A DNA stretch of 64,000 nt from Flavobacterium galactosidilyticum (GCF_020911945.1 NZ_CP087135.1:2530001-2594000), one strand, 5' to 3'; counted from the stretch's first letter, positions 9,222-18,787 are shown. A program made the numbers and translations. Notes: generated by a model from the letters alone, not told the origin.

Positions 9222-12200
9222 AACATTTAATTTACTTTTTACTCTTTTCATCAGTAGTTTTTTCGCAAAACTACCAGTATGCAATTGAAGAAGGAAAGAA
9301 CAATAGCTTGAGTGCTCCAACTGGTTTAATAGTAGATCAAGTTACTGAAAATAGTGCATTTTTAACTTGGGTTGCGCCTACCAATAACAGTTCGATCGTG
9401 GAATATGGTATCTACAGTAAAAATGTTTTCTTGGGTAAATCTGATGGTACAAATTTAAGCTTTAGATTAACAGATTTAACTCCCGAAACAGCATACACAT
9501 TGTCGGTTAAATCGATCGATAATACAGGTAAGATGTCACTTGATAGTGAATATCTTATATTTATTACAAAAAATGTGGTCGGTCAACCGATTCTTTTAGC
9601 GCCGAGTGGTTTGATTGCAAGTCTAATAACAGACAGTAGTGTAGTGTTAAATTGGACAGCTCCCGCAGTTAATAGTTCTATAACAGATTATGGTATTTAC
9701 AGTAAAAATATTCTGTTAGTTAAATCTACTGGAACAAGTTCAACCTATAAAGTAACGGGATTAACGCCTGAAACGGCTTATAGTTTAACGGTTCGATCGC
9801 TTGATCAAAGCGGTAATAGTTCAAATGATAGTAATGTCTTAACATTTACAACTAGTAAGGTGTCCGCGCCAACGAATTTAGTAGCAAGTCAAATAACTGA
9901 AAGCAGTGTAGTTCTGAATTGGACAGCTCCCGCAGTTAATACATCTATTACTGATTATGGTATTTATAGTAAAAATGTTTTGTTAGTAAAATCTGCTGGA
10001 ACAAGTACAACATATAAAGTAACGGGATTAATGCCCGAAACAGCGTATAGTTTAACCGTTCGGTCGCTTGACAAGACAGGCAATATGTCATTGGATAGTA
10101 ATGAACAAACATTTACAACAAATAAGACGGTAGTTGCCGCAGGAGTAAGTAACCAATTAGAAGAAATTGAATATTTCAATGCTTATTTGTTACCGCTTGC
10201 ACAAAAAGCGACGCTACAAGCTGCTTTAGATAAGTATGGTTCTGTACGATTAGAAAAAGGGGATTACTCGGGTGTGCCTATTGTAATGCGTAGCAATCAA
10301 CGCCTATATGGACATCCTAGTTTGACGCAAGTTTCTGATATAACAATTGCAGCAGGAAGTAATAATGTTCATTTAGAAGATTTATTCCTTAATTATAGCT
10401 ATATAACTTTTCAAGCTGGCGGAGTTATTTCGGGATGTAACATTAAAACAATTAAGTATGGTACTATGCGAGGTACAAATGTTATGCTCGAAAACAATTC
10501 AATTATAAATTTTCGAGGTACATTAAATTTTGATTGCAGTCAGTCAGGTTATATAAGAAATAATAAGATAATTAAAAACCAATCAGGTTCATTATCAAAT
10601 CTTCTTGTTATGAAGGGAAATGCCATAACGCCTAGTTATGGAAATGTACATTTACATACTAATTTTTTAACACCTCATGGAGATTCTGCAATTTTAGAAG
10701 GTCTAGAATCTGCCACGTTTGTGGGTATAGATGCTGAGGGGTGGAATTTTGCAGGAAAGGGAACAAAAGCTATGTTTTACGCAAGAAGTATGGGGGACGT
10801 GAAAATTACAGACTTAAGCGGAGGTAATAGCTATGGAACTTGGCAAACTCCATCTTATGACATTGAAACTAATAATTTTTTATTAATGAATAGAGATTTA
10901 ATAGAAAGTGGAACAGTACCTACAATGTCTAATAAAACGAATTTCTTATCGTATTACAATCAATTAGATAACTACACAAGATTTGGTGGAGGAACTACTG
11001 GGTTTGACCTAAAAGCTCAACATTTTGATAAAAATTATAATAAAAATTCTGATGTAAAATTAAATAACGTTGTTCAAACTTCTACCATCTCAAATCAAAG
11101 TCCAATAATAAATGCTATTTTAGGAACTAAATACACGCCCTGGGCTAGACCTGATTGGGAAATATTGCCAGATCCGTTAGGTGCGAATTGGGAAGTAGAT
11201 AGAATTGGGAAACCAGATAGTAGAGCTTACATTCAAAACTTAATAGATACCAATAAAATTGCTGAGTTACCAGAAGGAGTATTTTATATAAGTTCTACAC
11301 TAATGATGCCTACTATAGATTTCAAGCACGGTATTGTTGGTCAAGGAACAGGAAAAACAGTAATTGTTGGCTTAAAGGATGATTTTCCGTTAATATCAAC
11401 TACTGCAAGTCAGGACGGTAGTTTTATATTATCAAATTTAACTCTTCAAGGAGGAAGTGTTGGTATATACACTTCCTTAAATTATGGAGCGTTAAAAATT
11501 GCATGGCAGAATATAAAATTTGTAGTTTTTAGAAATCAAACCTATGGTATTCACTTGGATAAAAACGGTGGTTGGGATAACACCTTTCTTGATAATGTAG
11601 GTTTTGTAGAATGTAATATTGGTTTTTATCAAGAACCCGCAATTGGCAGTGACAAAAGTGAGTTAAATTCTACTTATGTCGACAAGACAATGTTTTATAA
11701 AAATCAATTTATAAAGTGTACAACAGCAATTTCTATGATAGCAACTAGAGCCGATAATGTAAATGCTTGGGTAGATTGTAAATTTGATAATAATGCTATA
11801 TCTCTTAACATTGAGAATCAAAAATTTCCAATTGTAGCTAATTGTGATTTTACTAATCATAGAGGAGCAAATATTATTAAGGGTGCAGCACTATCAATGT
11901 ACAATTGTAATTTTTATAATAATTCAGTAACAGACGCTACTTTCAAATCAGCAGGAGGATTTTTTGAAGGTTGTAATTTAATGGATGACGTAAAAATGTT
12001 TGCTGATTATTATGTAGACACTCGAAGCTATATTATTAACTCCACAGTTAAAGGGAATGTAATAAAAGCTGGTAGTAGCATCTTTCAAAGTGTACTTGTA
12101 AACTCTGTTTTATTATCAAATCCATCACTTAGTAAAATGCTTGTTAATATCAAAGATAGAGTTCCTACTGTTTTAATAAATGAAGCATCAACTCCTTACC

Positions 12201-12229
12201 CTCAACTTTTAGTAACACAAAACAAATAA
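9218..12229 (+). CDS. Secreted protein with three FN3 domains and a parallel beta-helix
   Basis: 1003 aa. A signal peptide (ending near VVFSQ) is followed by three fibronectin type III repeats at about 32-118, 127-213 and 216-301, each with the APxxLxxxxITxSSVxLxWTAP start and the LTPETAYSLTVRSLD core. The region 310-1000 carries right-handed beta-helix character, rich in N/G/T/S with rungs such as NNSIINFRGTLNFDCSQSG and repeated short strands; this fold is common in polysaccharide lyases and adhesins, but I see no catalytic motif I can name. No recognisable T9SS domain ends it. It overlaps the previous gene by 4 bp (ATGA). It could be an adhesin or a glycan-active enzyme working with its two neighbours. 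Confidence 0.78.
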   Translation: MKHLIYFLLFSSVVFSQNYQYAIEEGKNNSLSAPTGLIVDQVTENSAFLTWVAPTNNSSIVEYGIYSKNVFLGKSDGTNLSFRLTDLTPETAYTLSVKSIDNTGKMSLDSEYLIFITKNVVGQPILLAPSGLIASLITDSSVVLNWTAPAVNSSITDYGIYSKNILLVKSTGTSSTYKVTGLTPETAYSLTVRSLDQSGNSSNDSNVLTFTTSKVSAPTNLVASQITESSVVLNWTAPAVNTSITDYGIYSKNVLLVKSAGTSTTYKVTGLMPETAYSLTVRSLDKTGNMSLDSNEQTFTTNKTVVAAGVSNQLEEIEYFNAYLLPLAQKATLQAALDKYGSVRLEKGDYSGVPIVMRSNQRLYGHPSLTQVSDITIAAGSNNVHLEDLFLNYSYITFQAGGVISGCNIKTIKYGTMRGTNVMLENNSIINFRGTLNFDCSQSGYIRNNKIIKNQSGSLSNLLVMKGNAITPSYGNVHLHTNFLTPHGDSAILEGLESATFVGIDAEGWNFAGKGTKAMFYARSMGDVKITDLSGGNSYGTWQTPSYDIETNNFLLMNRDLIESGTVPTMSNKTNFLSYYNQLDNYTRFGGGTTGFDLKAQHFDKNYNKNSDVKLNNVVQTSTISNQSPIINAILGTKYTPWARPDWEILPDPLGANWEVDRIGKPDSRAYIQNLIDTNKIAELPEGVFYISSTLMMPTIDFKHGIVGQGTGKTVIVGLKDDFPLISTTASQDGSFILSNLTLQGGSVGIYTSLNYGALKIAWQNIKFVVFRNQTYGIHLDKNGGWDNTFLDNVGFVECNIGFYQEPAIGSDKSELNSTYVDKTMFYKNQFIKCTTAISMIATRADNVNAWVDCKFDNNAISLNIENQKFPIVANCDFTNHRGANIIKGAALSMYNCNFYNNSVTDATFKSAGGFFEGCNLMDDVKMFADYYVDTRSYIINSTVKGNVIKAGSSIFQSVLVNSVLLSNPSLSKMLVNIKDRVPTVLINEASTPYPQLLVTQNK
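9596..10120 (+). repeat. Tandem near-identical FN3 units (nucleotide-level duplication)
   Basis: FN3 repeats 2 (about 9596-9856) and 3 (about 9863-10120) are very similar in DNA as well as protein. Both carry the run TTGGACAGCTCCCGCAGTTA, then a shared gattatggtatttacagtaaaaa-type stretch and a shared ACGGGATTAA...CCTGAAAC/CCCGAAAC block. Repeat 1 (about 9311-9571) is more diverged. This points to a fairly recent unequal-crossover duplication of one domain. Confidence 0.75.
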
Positions 12230-12301
12230 ACACAGTGTATAATATAAGTAATTCTGTGATTTTTTTTAGGAAAATTTAAAAATATCTATTACTCAATAAG
12301 A

Positions 12302-12341
12302 TTGTTGGTTCAAATTAATCAGACTTAATTTGAACCAACAA
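12302..12341 (+). terminator. Long perfect hairpin after the surface-protein operon
   Basis: Two 17-nt arms (12302-12318 and 12325-12341) are exact reverse complements around a 6-nt TCAGAC loop, 72 bp after the stop of the beta-helix gene. There is no long T run directly after it. A second, 14-bp perfect palindrome (12347-12360, TTAAGTTAACTTAA) follows at once. Position fits a terminator of the three-gene operon, but a protein-binding site or a mobile-element end is also possible. Confidence 0.55.
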
Positions 12342-12649
12342 CTTTGTTAAGTTAACTTAAACTTTGCAAGAGATTAGTATTCGATTTATCTTGATCACAT
12401 TCCCTATCATCTTTCCATTGAATTTAGAGTAATTTCTATTGTTTATTTTTTAGTTTACTATCTTTATTAAGTTGTCAGGCAAAAAATGATGAATAATTAT
12501 TACTAAGCCAATGTTTGAAAATTCCATTTTTTAAAGTGTATAAGTTTTTTTATCATTATTATAGATAGTCATTGCTTAAAAAGCTATTAATTTAAATTTA
12601 TAATAAAATAGTGATATTGTAAAGTAAAAAGTATAACAATTATTATAAC
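12342..12649. other. AT-rich intergenic stretch, nothing recognised
   Basis: Apart from the short palindrome just after the hairpin, I see no ORF, RNA gene or remnant here. It separates the surface-protein operon from the decayed transposase. Confidence 0.5.
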
Positions 12650-13630
12650 CAAAAAATAATTTGCTCTTTGATTTGGTTAAATCTGAGCTTTAAATTGTAT
12701 CCGATTCCTGCACATACCGAACTGTGAATATATCCAACAACACTTTTGAGGGATTTTAGCTCTAATCAATAATTTTTTTTAAATATAATATTGGTGGGTC
12801 AATTACTAATCTTGCTCTAAGTCTCATTCATGCAACTTCTTGTTTGAATCTTGTACTTTGTGTTTTTGATGCAAGCGGTTTTTGATTAATGTACACTTTA
12901 AATTTTATCCTTGCTATCTCCTTCTTGTGAGAGTACTTTTTTATATTTGACTAACGCACTCTCATATTCTTTTAAAATCCCTTCTGTTTCCTATTATTAG
13001 TAATTTTTTTCTAGGTGCTAATGCTTTCTGTTTTTTCGCTTAAGGTAATGACTAAAATAAGCATCTCAAAGATATTACTTGACTACTCTTTTAGAGATCT
13101 ATCTATGAACATTATCTTTTAAATTACCAGTTTTAGTAGAATTATCAATTATTTTCTGTGTTAATTTGGCAGACGTAGGAAAGATGATATTCTTATCTAA
13201 AGAAATGGTTCAATTTGAACTTCTTTTTCGTTTTAACTTCATGATCCAATTAAAATGTTTGATAAAAATGAAATTCTAAACCACTTTCTTGAAGTATTTT
13301 TCTAAAGTAAGGAAATTGACTATGGTCAAACGGTTGCTTATTTTGAAAAAGATCTTTTCCAGTAAATATTACAATAATTATTTTCAATCTAACGATATAA
13401 AAATTAATCATCACCTTCTTTAAACATTACTATTAAAAGTAATAAATCTGCTATTTTTTTTCCTAATTGGTGATGCTAGGTGGTCTGAATATAATTTTTG
13501 AAACTCTAACTCCAATTTATTCCAATCAAGCTAATGAGTAAGTTTAATTAACGAATGTGCTAATTTATTAGATCTGTTAGCCTGATATGAAAGAAATTTT
13601 TTAAAATTTGGGTTTTATTTCACCGAACAT
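12650..13630 (-). pseudogene. Decayed IS5-like transposase (DUF772-type N-terminus)
   Basis: Reading the minus strand across several frames recovers an ordered set of fragments typical of IS5-like transposases. Near 13540-13630: LAHSLIKLTH, then WNKLELEFQKLYSDH. Near 13440: ASPIRKKIADLLLLIVMFKE. Near 13330: QPFDHSQFPYFRKILQESGLEF. Near 13150: FPTSAKLTQKIID. Near 12830-13010: KKQKALAPRKKLL and a Lys-rich stretch. Near 12660-12830: RLRARLVIDPPI, then GYIHSSVCAGIGYNLKLRF, matching the RRARAAIEPxIGHLK...AYNFKR end of the family. Many stops and frameshifts occur, and the segment expected between the Lys-rich stretch and RLRAR (the central catalytic core) is missing. Terminal inverted repeats were not identified. 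Confidence 0.7.
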
Positions 13631-14102
13631 ATTCTAGCTTTTTTAATCTAAAATATATCTTTTAAGACGGTTTAACTGGCTGTTTTTTAATTTTTTTATC
13701 GGTCAAATTGTTAATAAACAGATTGTTGATTTTTTTTTAAAATGGTTGGCTAAATAATAGGTTGTTGTTATATTTAATATTTTGCCTTTAATCGGATTTT
13801 AAATTCTTTTGGGCCGATATATTATTAAAAGTTGAAAGACTTATATAGTTTTGAGAAGATTAATAATAAATGATAAAAAATATTACTTGATTTTAAGTTA
13901 ATATTAATTTTATTTTTTTATCTAAAAGATTTAAATAATTCTGTAATAATTTAAGAATGTCTTTTATAATTTAATTTTTGGATAGTTAATTTTGTGACTT
14001 TCCAGTAGGGTACCTTTTTTAAATTTTAAATATTTAAAATGTTTTGTGCCATTTTTTTATAAATTAATCAATATTGCAAAATACAATTAATTAATGTAAA
14101 CT
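13631..14102. other. AT-rich stretch between two pseudogenes, nothing recognised
   Basis: About 470 bp, extremely AT-rich with poly-T runs. I found no ORF and no fragment of a known protein on either strand. Confidence 0.5.
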
Positions 14103-14501
14103 ATGAAAACTGGAATTAACTTTATTGTTTTGATTTATTAAATACGGGGTCTGCTAATATATTACAAAAAGCGAAACTTCATTTCGATTATTTAATTGGT
14201 ATAAAGTAGGATCCTATTGTTAATTTTCCAGAAAAAAAACTAAGCACACAAACTACTCTTGAACGATACATACAATTAAAGGCTTGCAGGTTTTTGGATG
14301 AAGTGATTACCTATGGAACTGAACAATATTTTTAAAGTCTTTTAATAGTGATTTGTGTATTGTTGGAAATGGTTATAAAGTCAGAGATTTTATTGTAGAA
14401 GCTATTGCGAAGAAAAAGGAATTGAATTTTATTTTAATTCCAGAGACCATCAATTTTCAAGTTCGAATTTGCGTCAAGAAGTCTATAAAAAAAACTTTTA
14501 A
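14103..14501 (+). pseudogene. Decayed nucleotidyltransferase (glycerol-3-phosphate cytidylyltransferase-like)
   Basis: An ATG at 14103 opens MKTGINF, as in TagD-like enzymes. Reading on with frame changes gives an ordered match: FDYLIGIK near 14190, FPEKKLSTQTTLERYIQLKA then FLDEVITYGTEQYF at about 14227-14334, NSDLCIVGNGYKVRDF near 14350-14390, and EEKGIEFYFNSRDH then QFSSSNLRQEVYKKNF ending at a TAA (14499-14501). The RYIQLKA...VDE and RDHxFSSSxLR motifs are characteristic of the cytidylyltransferase-like family. At least two frameshifts and an in-frame TAA make it nonfunctional. The N-terminal HxGH nucleotide-binding motif cannot be read. It lies 240 bp before the exopolysaccharide genes and probably once belonged to them. 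Confidence 0.72.
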
Positions 14502-14743
14502 AGGTAACTGAAGATAATTAATACTAGTATTTGAAAATTGTAAATTGGAATAGGACTAAAAGCTACCTTGAAAATAGTTGTCTATTAATAATTTAGTTTA
14601 GAGATTCAATGTGCAATAAAAAAAGATAATTACTTCTAAAGGAATTATTAATTTGACTTGGTAACGACATTCAGAAACACCTTGAGAATTAATGAATAAC
14701 TTCAGTCGCCCTTCTTATTTGTAAGATAAATAATCTTAATATT

Positions 14744-15745
14744 ATGATTAAACCAGGTTTAGTTCGTTTTGTTTTAGCCACATTAGTCGTCCTTTTTCAT
14801 ATTACTAAGTTTATTTTTATTGGACATCTAGCTGTATTTTGTTTCTTTGTACTAAGTGGATACTGGGTGTCTTTGATGTATGAAACTAAATATAGTGATA
14901 CAAAACAACCAATACTAGTTTTTTATTGTAGTAGAATTTTTCGTTTGCTTCCAGTTTATTATTTAGTAAGTATTTTTACCTTTTTAATGCTTTTTCTATT
15001 TGATTCTAAATCTTTTGAAATATTAGATTTTAGTTCTGTAAGCGGTATTAGTTTTTTAATTGTAAACTTTTTTTTGTTAGGTTATAATCAGCTGATTTTT
15101 GCGCCATTAGTTCCAGCTTGGTCACTGGATATCGAATTACAATTTTATTTTTTAGTACCAATGCTTTTGGTGTTTATGAAACAAAGAAACACAAGGATAT
15201 TATTTATAATTATCAGTTTTTTTTTAGCATTTGTATTTTCATTTTTGATGCCGGAATTGTTTTTGAGTAAATCAATATTTAAATTTTTAGTTTATTTTTT
15301 GATAGGTATAGAAATTTATAAATCTAAGATAGAATTTAAACCAAAGATTGAATTGTCATTCAACCTTTTATTTACAGGGATTTTATTGGTACATTATCTG
15401 GTACCTGATTTATTTGCTATGGTTAAATTGCCAAATAGCAGTTACAATGAATTTTTTAATATTTTAGGTTCTTTTCTTTTAATACCACTACTCGCAAATA
15501 GTGTGTTAAGGAAAAGTGATTCAAGAGACATAATGCTAGGTGGTATGTCATATGTATTATATTTAAGTCATTGGATGTTTATAATACCCTATAATTATTA
15601 TATACAAGAACTCACTAAAATAGATAGAATTCCTTATACATTAGCTTATTTATTTGTCACTTTTTTGTTTTCATTTTTGGTTTATCAATATTATGATCTG
15701 CCACTAGATACATTAAGAAAAAAATGGATTTTAAATAGAATGTAA
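14744..15745 (+). CDS. Membrane acyltransferase, acyltransferase-3 (OafA/WecH-like) family
   Basis: 333 aa, almost wholly hydrophobic with about ten predicted membrane helices. The N-terminal pattern RFVLATLVVLFHITKF followed by LAVFCFFVLSGYWVS is the diagnostic start of acyltransferase-3 proteins, whose conserved His (here in LFHIT) is needed for acyl transfer. PLVPAWSLDIELQFYFLVP is the second conserved block (W-S-L-x-x-E-x-x-F-Y). Such enzymes add acetyl or other acyl groups to cell-surface glycans. It is the first intact gene of the polysaccharide locus, 49 bp before the flippase, so it probably decorates the exopolysaccharide repeat unit. Confidence 0.88.
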   Translation: MIKPGLVRFVLATLVVLFHITKFIFIGHLAVFCFFVLSGYWVSLMYETKYSDTKQPILVFYCSRIFRLLPVYYLVSIFTFLMLFLFDSKSFEILDFSSVSGISFLIVNFFLLGYNQLIFAPLVPAWSLDIELQFYFLVPMLLVFMKQRNTRILFIIISFFLAFVFSFLMPELFLSKSIFKFLVYFLIGIEIYKSKIEFKPKIELSFNLLFTGILLVHYLVPDLFAMVKLPNSSYNEFFNILGSFLLIPLLANSVLRKSDSRDIMLGGMSYVLYLSHWMFIIPYNYYIQELTKIDRIPYTLAYLFVTFLFSFLVYQYYDLPLDTLRKKWILNRM

Positions 15746-15794
15746 AATAGAGTAGCTTATTTGAGAGTATCAAATTTTTATTTTAAACTGAAGT

Positions 15795-17096
15795 ATGATA
15801 CATAAGGTAAAGAATCATCCAAAATACGGTATTGCAAAGCATTGGGGTAAATTAATTGGTATTACAGGAGGGGCACAATTGATTATTCAAGTTCTAGGAT
15901 TTGCAAGTGGAATTTTGATTATACGATTATTACCTCTAGAAGAATATGCATTTTACACCTTAGCGAATACCATGTTAGGAACTATGACAATGTTAGCTGA
16001 TGGAGGTATTTCTACAGGTGTAATGTCACAAGGTGGAAAAGTTTGGCAAGATAGGGAAAAACTAGGTGTGATTTTGGCTACTGGACTAGACTTGCGTCGT
16101 AAGTTTGCTATCGCAAGTATTCTATTGGCATCTCCCATCTTAATATATCTGTTGTTGCATAATGGTGCCAGTTGGTTGACAACTATATTAATTGTTGCTT
16201 CTTTGATTCCTGCTTTTTTCGCTGCCTTGTCCGATTCTTTGTTAGAAATTGTTCCGAAACTTCATCAGAATATATATCCGTTACAAATGAACCAAGTGGG
16301 CGTAGGTTTAGGACGTCTTATTTTAACTGGACTGACTATTTTTATTTTTCCATGGACGTTTGCTGCTATCTTAGCCGGAGGAATTCCTCGAATTTATGGA
16401 AATATAAATCTAAGAAAGATTGCTGATAATTTTATAGATAGTAAGCAAACAACAGATCCAATTATTCAAAAAGAGATTTTAATCGTTGTTAAGCGTATAA
16501 TGCCAGGAGCAATATATTATTGTCTGTCGGGACAAATTACTATTTGGTTGATTTCACTATTTGGAAATTCTATGTCTGTTGCACAAATTGGAGCAATAGG
16601 AAGAGTGTCTCTTTTATTAGGAGTTTTTACATCAATATTTTCGACTTTATTAGTTCCTCGTTTTGCCCGACAAAAGAATGATTATAAAGTGCTTTTAAAC
16701 CAGTTTTTAATGAATGTATTACTTTTAATAGTTATATGTATTATAATAGTTTTAGTTATTTCAACATTTTCTACTCAATTCTTATGGATATTAGGTAAAA
16801 ATTATAAAGGTTTAGATTCAGCACTTATTTTAAATACAGTAGGTAGTTGTCTGGCACTAATTACGGGACTTTTGTTTTCTCTAAGTTCTAGTCGAGGATG
16901 GCTAATGAATCCTTACATATATATTGTGGCTAATTTAATCAGTATTGTTATTGGTATTTTGCTTTTTGATATTTCAAGTTTAATTGGTATTCTTTGGTTT
17001 AATATATTTATATCAATAATTCAAGTTATAATATATGGATCCTATACACTATTTAAGATTCATAAAATAAGATCTATTTTATTTAATAATTTTTAA
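15795..17096 (+). CDS. Polysaccharide flippase, Wzx/MOP superfamily
   Basis: 433 aa with roughly 12 hydrophobic segments. The start (GKLIGITGGAQLIIQVLGFASGILIIRLLP, then EEYAFYTLANTMLG) is typical of lipid-linked oligosaccharide flippases of the polysaccharide transport family. It would flip the undecaprenyl-linked repeat unit from the cytoplasmic to the periplasmic face of the inner membrane. A Wzy-like polymerase (24315), Wza (30377) and Wzc (31232) on the same strand complete a Wzx/Wzy pathway. The next gene starts 9 bp after its stop. Confidence 0.88.
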   Translation: MIHKVKNHPKYGIAKHWGKLIGITGGAQLIIQVLGFASGILIIRLLPLEEYAFYTLANTMLGTMTMLADGGISTGVMSQGGKVWQDREKLGVILATGLDLRRKFAIASILLASPILIYLLLHNGASWLTTILIVASLIPAFFAALSDSLLEIVPKLHQNIYPLQMNQVGVGLGRLILTGLTIFIFPWTFAAILAGGIPRIYGNINLRKIADNFIDSKQTTDPIIQKEILIVVKRIMPGAIYYCLSGQITIWLISLFGNSMSVAQIGAIGRVSLLLGVFTSIFSTLLVPRFARQKNDYKVLLNQFLMNVLLLIVICIIIVLVISTFSTQFLWILGKNYKGLDSALILNTVGSCLALITGLLFSLSSSRGWLMNPYIYIVANLISIVIGILLFDISSLIGILWFNIFISIIQVIIYGSYTLFKIHKIRSILFNNF

Positions 17097-17105
17097 TATT
17101 TTAAT

Positions 17106-17960
17106 ATGATTAGTCCATTAGTATCTATTTGTATACCTGTATATAACGCAGCAAAATATATTGAAGAAACAATAAATTGTTTTCTTTTACAATCTTATCA
17201 AAATATAGAGATATTAGTACAAGATGATTATTCAAATGATGGAACTTGGGAGTTAATGAATAGTTTATTCCATAATATAACTAAAGTAAAATTATATAGA
17301 AATGAAAAAAATCTTGGAATTGGACCTAATTGGAATAATGTTTATGATCATGCTAGAGGAGAATATGTTGTCATTGCAAATGCAGATGATCTTCATAAGC
17401 CTTCCTTTATAGAAAAAGGAGTACAGAAATTATCAGATTCTAAAATAGATTTTGTTTCGTTTAAGTATAAAGTGCTTTTTGAAAAAACAGGGATACTAGA
17501 ATATACCAGCCAAAATGAGTTTTTAAAATCGGGATATGTTGAAAATTCATTTGAAAAAATTGTCTTTACTAATCCTTTTCATATTGTTTTTACGATGTTT
17601 AGAAAAAATAAATTAGATGAAATCAAATTGAATGGTAAGTTATTTTTAGATACTCAAGTTTGTGATGCTGAATTAATGTTACGTTATGGTGAAAAAAGTA
17701 CTTTGTACTATTGTGATGAAGTAATAGGTTATTACAGAATTCATGAAACCAACAATTCAAGTATACCACTAGGCGAAAAAAAAAGTTATTATTTTGTTGT
17801 TCTCCCTATTTGGCATACTAGACTGATTAAAGCATTTGGTTTTAAATTTAGAAAAGGTCTATTAGTTGGTTTAGTAAGATATTGTAAATCAATGATTAAA
17901 GGCAGTAGTCCTTGGGATTTTAAGCTGTTTTTTACTATGGTTCGATCCATAATGGCTTAA
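17106..17960 (+). CDS. Glycosyltransferase family 2 (GT-A)
   Basis: 284 aa. Residues 4-50 hold the GT2 nucleotide-sugar fold start: VSICIPVYNAAKYIEETINC, then IEILVQDDYSNDGTWEL. YVVIANADDLHKP supplies the metal-binding D-D motif. The C-terminal third has basic and hydrophobic patches (LVGLVRYCKSMIKG) consistent with membrane association. It should add one sugar to the lipid-linked repeat unit at the inner face of the cytoplasmic membrane. Donor and linkage cannot be deduced. Confidence 0.88.
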   Translation: MISPLVSICIPVYNAAKYIEETINCFLLQSYQNIEILVQDDYSNDGTWELMNSLFHNITKVKLYRNEKNLGIGPNWNNVYDHARGEYVVIANADDLHKPSFIEKGVQKLSDSKIDFVSFKYKVLFEKTGILEYTSQNEFLKSGYVENSFEKIVFTNPFHIVFTMFRKNKLDEIKLNGKLFLDTQVCDAELMLRYGEKSTLYYCDEVIGYYRIHETNNSSIPLGEKKSYYFVVLPIWHTRLIKAFGFKFRKGLLVGLVRYCKSMIKGSSPWDFKLFFTMVRSIMA

Positions 17961-18133
17961 TTTTTTTGTAAGAATTTAGATTCATTATATTTATTATTGA
18001 TTTTTTTCAAATGTCAGACTACTTATAAAAGATGAAAAAACTAATAATGTTCTTGCGGTATATAACTTTAAAATTTATTAACAGAAGAAATAATAATTTA
18101 ATTATAAAAGATTATTTCGGTAAATAAATTAAT

Positions 18134-18787
18134 ATGGATAGTAATTTTTGTGTCATTTCAAATAATTGTTGGGGAGCTGAATTATATATTGAGCGAGGAA
18201 TTCAATATAATACACCTTTTGTAGGATTATTTATTCCACCCATACAGTTTGTTAAAATGGTAGATAATCTGCCGTTATATCTAAAATGTAAATTGGTTTT
18301 TATAAAAGAAACTAAGTTTATAGAATATGAAAAATTACACGCAAAAAACAAATATCCTATTGCTTTGCTCGGCGATATCGAGATTCATTTTATGCATTAC
18401 AAAGATGAAGATGAAGCAAGTGAAAAATGGATAAGGCGTTTATCAAGAATGCCACAAGATTCATCTAATTGGTTTGTTAAAGCTTGTGATGGAGAAATAA
18501 TTAATTGGAAAGAATATGCATCGTTATGGAATTCAATTCAATATAGTAAAGTTTTCTTTTCGGCTAAAAAAAGAATTGATATTAATAATTTGGTCCATAT
18601 TGCTGAATCTTTTAATGATTATGTAACTGATGGAAAGGCCTTGTATAAATTATCAAAGGATTATTTTGATGTTGACAAATGGATTAATTCAAAAGGAGAG
18701 TTATGGTGTGTAAAGAAGATTTCAACTAAACGATATTTGAAATTCCTATTTGTCAAACTTAAATATAAAAAAGGGAAGTTATGGTAG
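18134..18787 (+). CDS. DUF1919 exopolysaccharide-locus protein, N-terminus possibly truncated
   Basis: 217 aa. FCVISNNCWGAELYIERGIQ, TPFVGLFIPPIQFVKMVDNL, KYPIALLGDIEIHFMHYKDEDEA and the EKWIRRLSRM segment are hallmarks of DUF1919, a family of unknown activity found in polysaccharide loci. The start used is the ATG at 18134. Upstream, the same frame is open from an ATG at 18032 (MKKLIMFLRYITLKFINRRN...) and is broken by a single TAA at 18125-18127, three codons before the start used. DUF1919 proteins usually have such a short basic leader before the FxIISNNCWG strand, so the native start may be 18032 with a nonsense mutation. It overlaps the next gene by 7 bp. Confidence 0.78.
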   Translation: MDSNFCVISNNCWGAELYIERGIQYNTPFVGLFIPPIQFVKMVDNLPLYLKCKLVFIKETKFIEYEKLHAKNKYPIALLGDIEIHFMHYKDEDEASEKWIRRLSRMPQDSSNWFVKACDGEIINWKEYASLWNSIQYSKVFFSAKKRIDINNLVHIAESFNDYVTDGKALYKLSKDYFDVDKWINSKGELWCVKKISTKRYLKFLFVKLKYKKGKLW

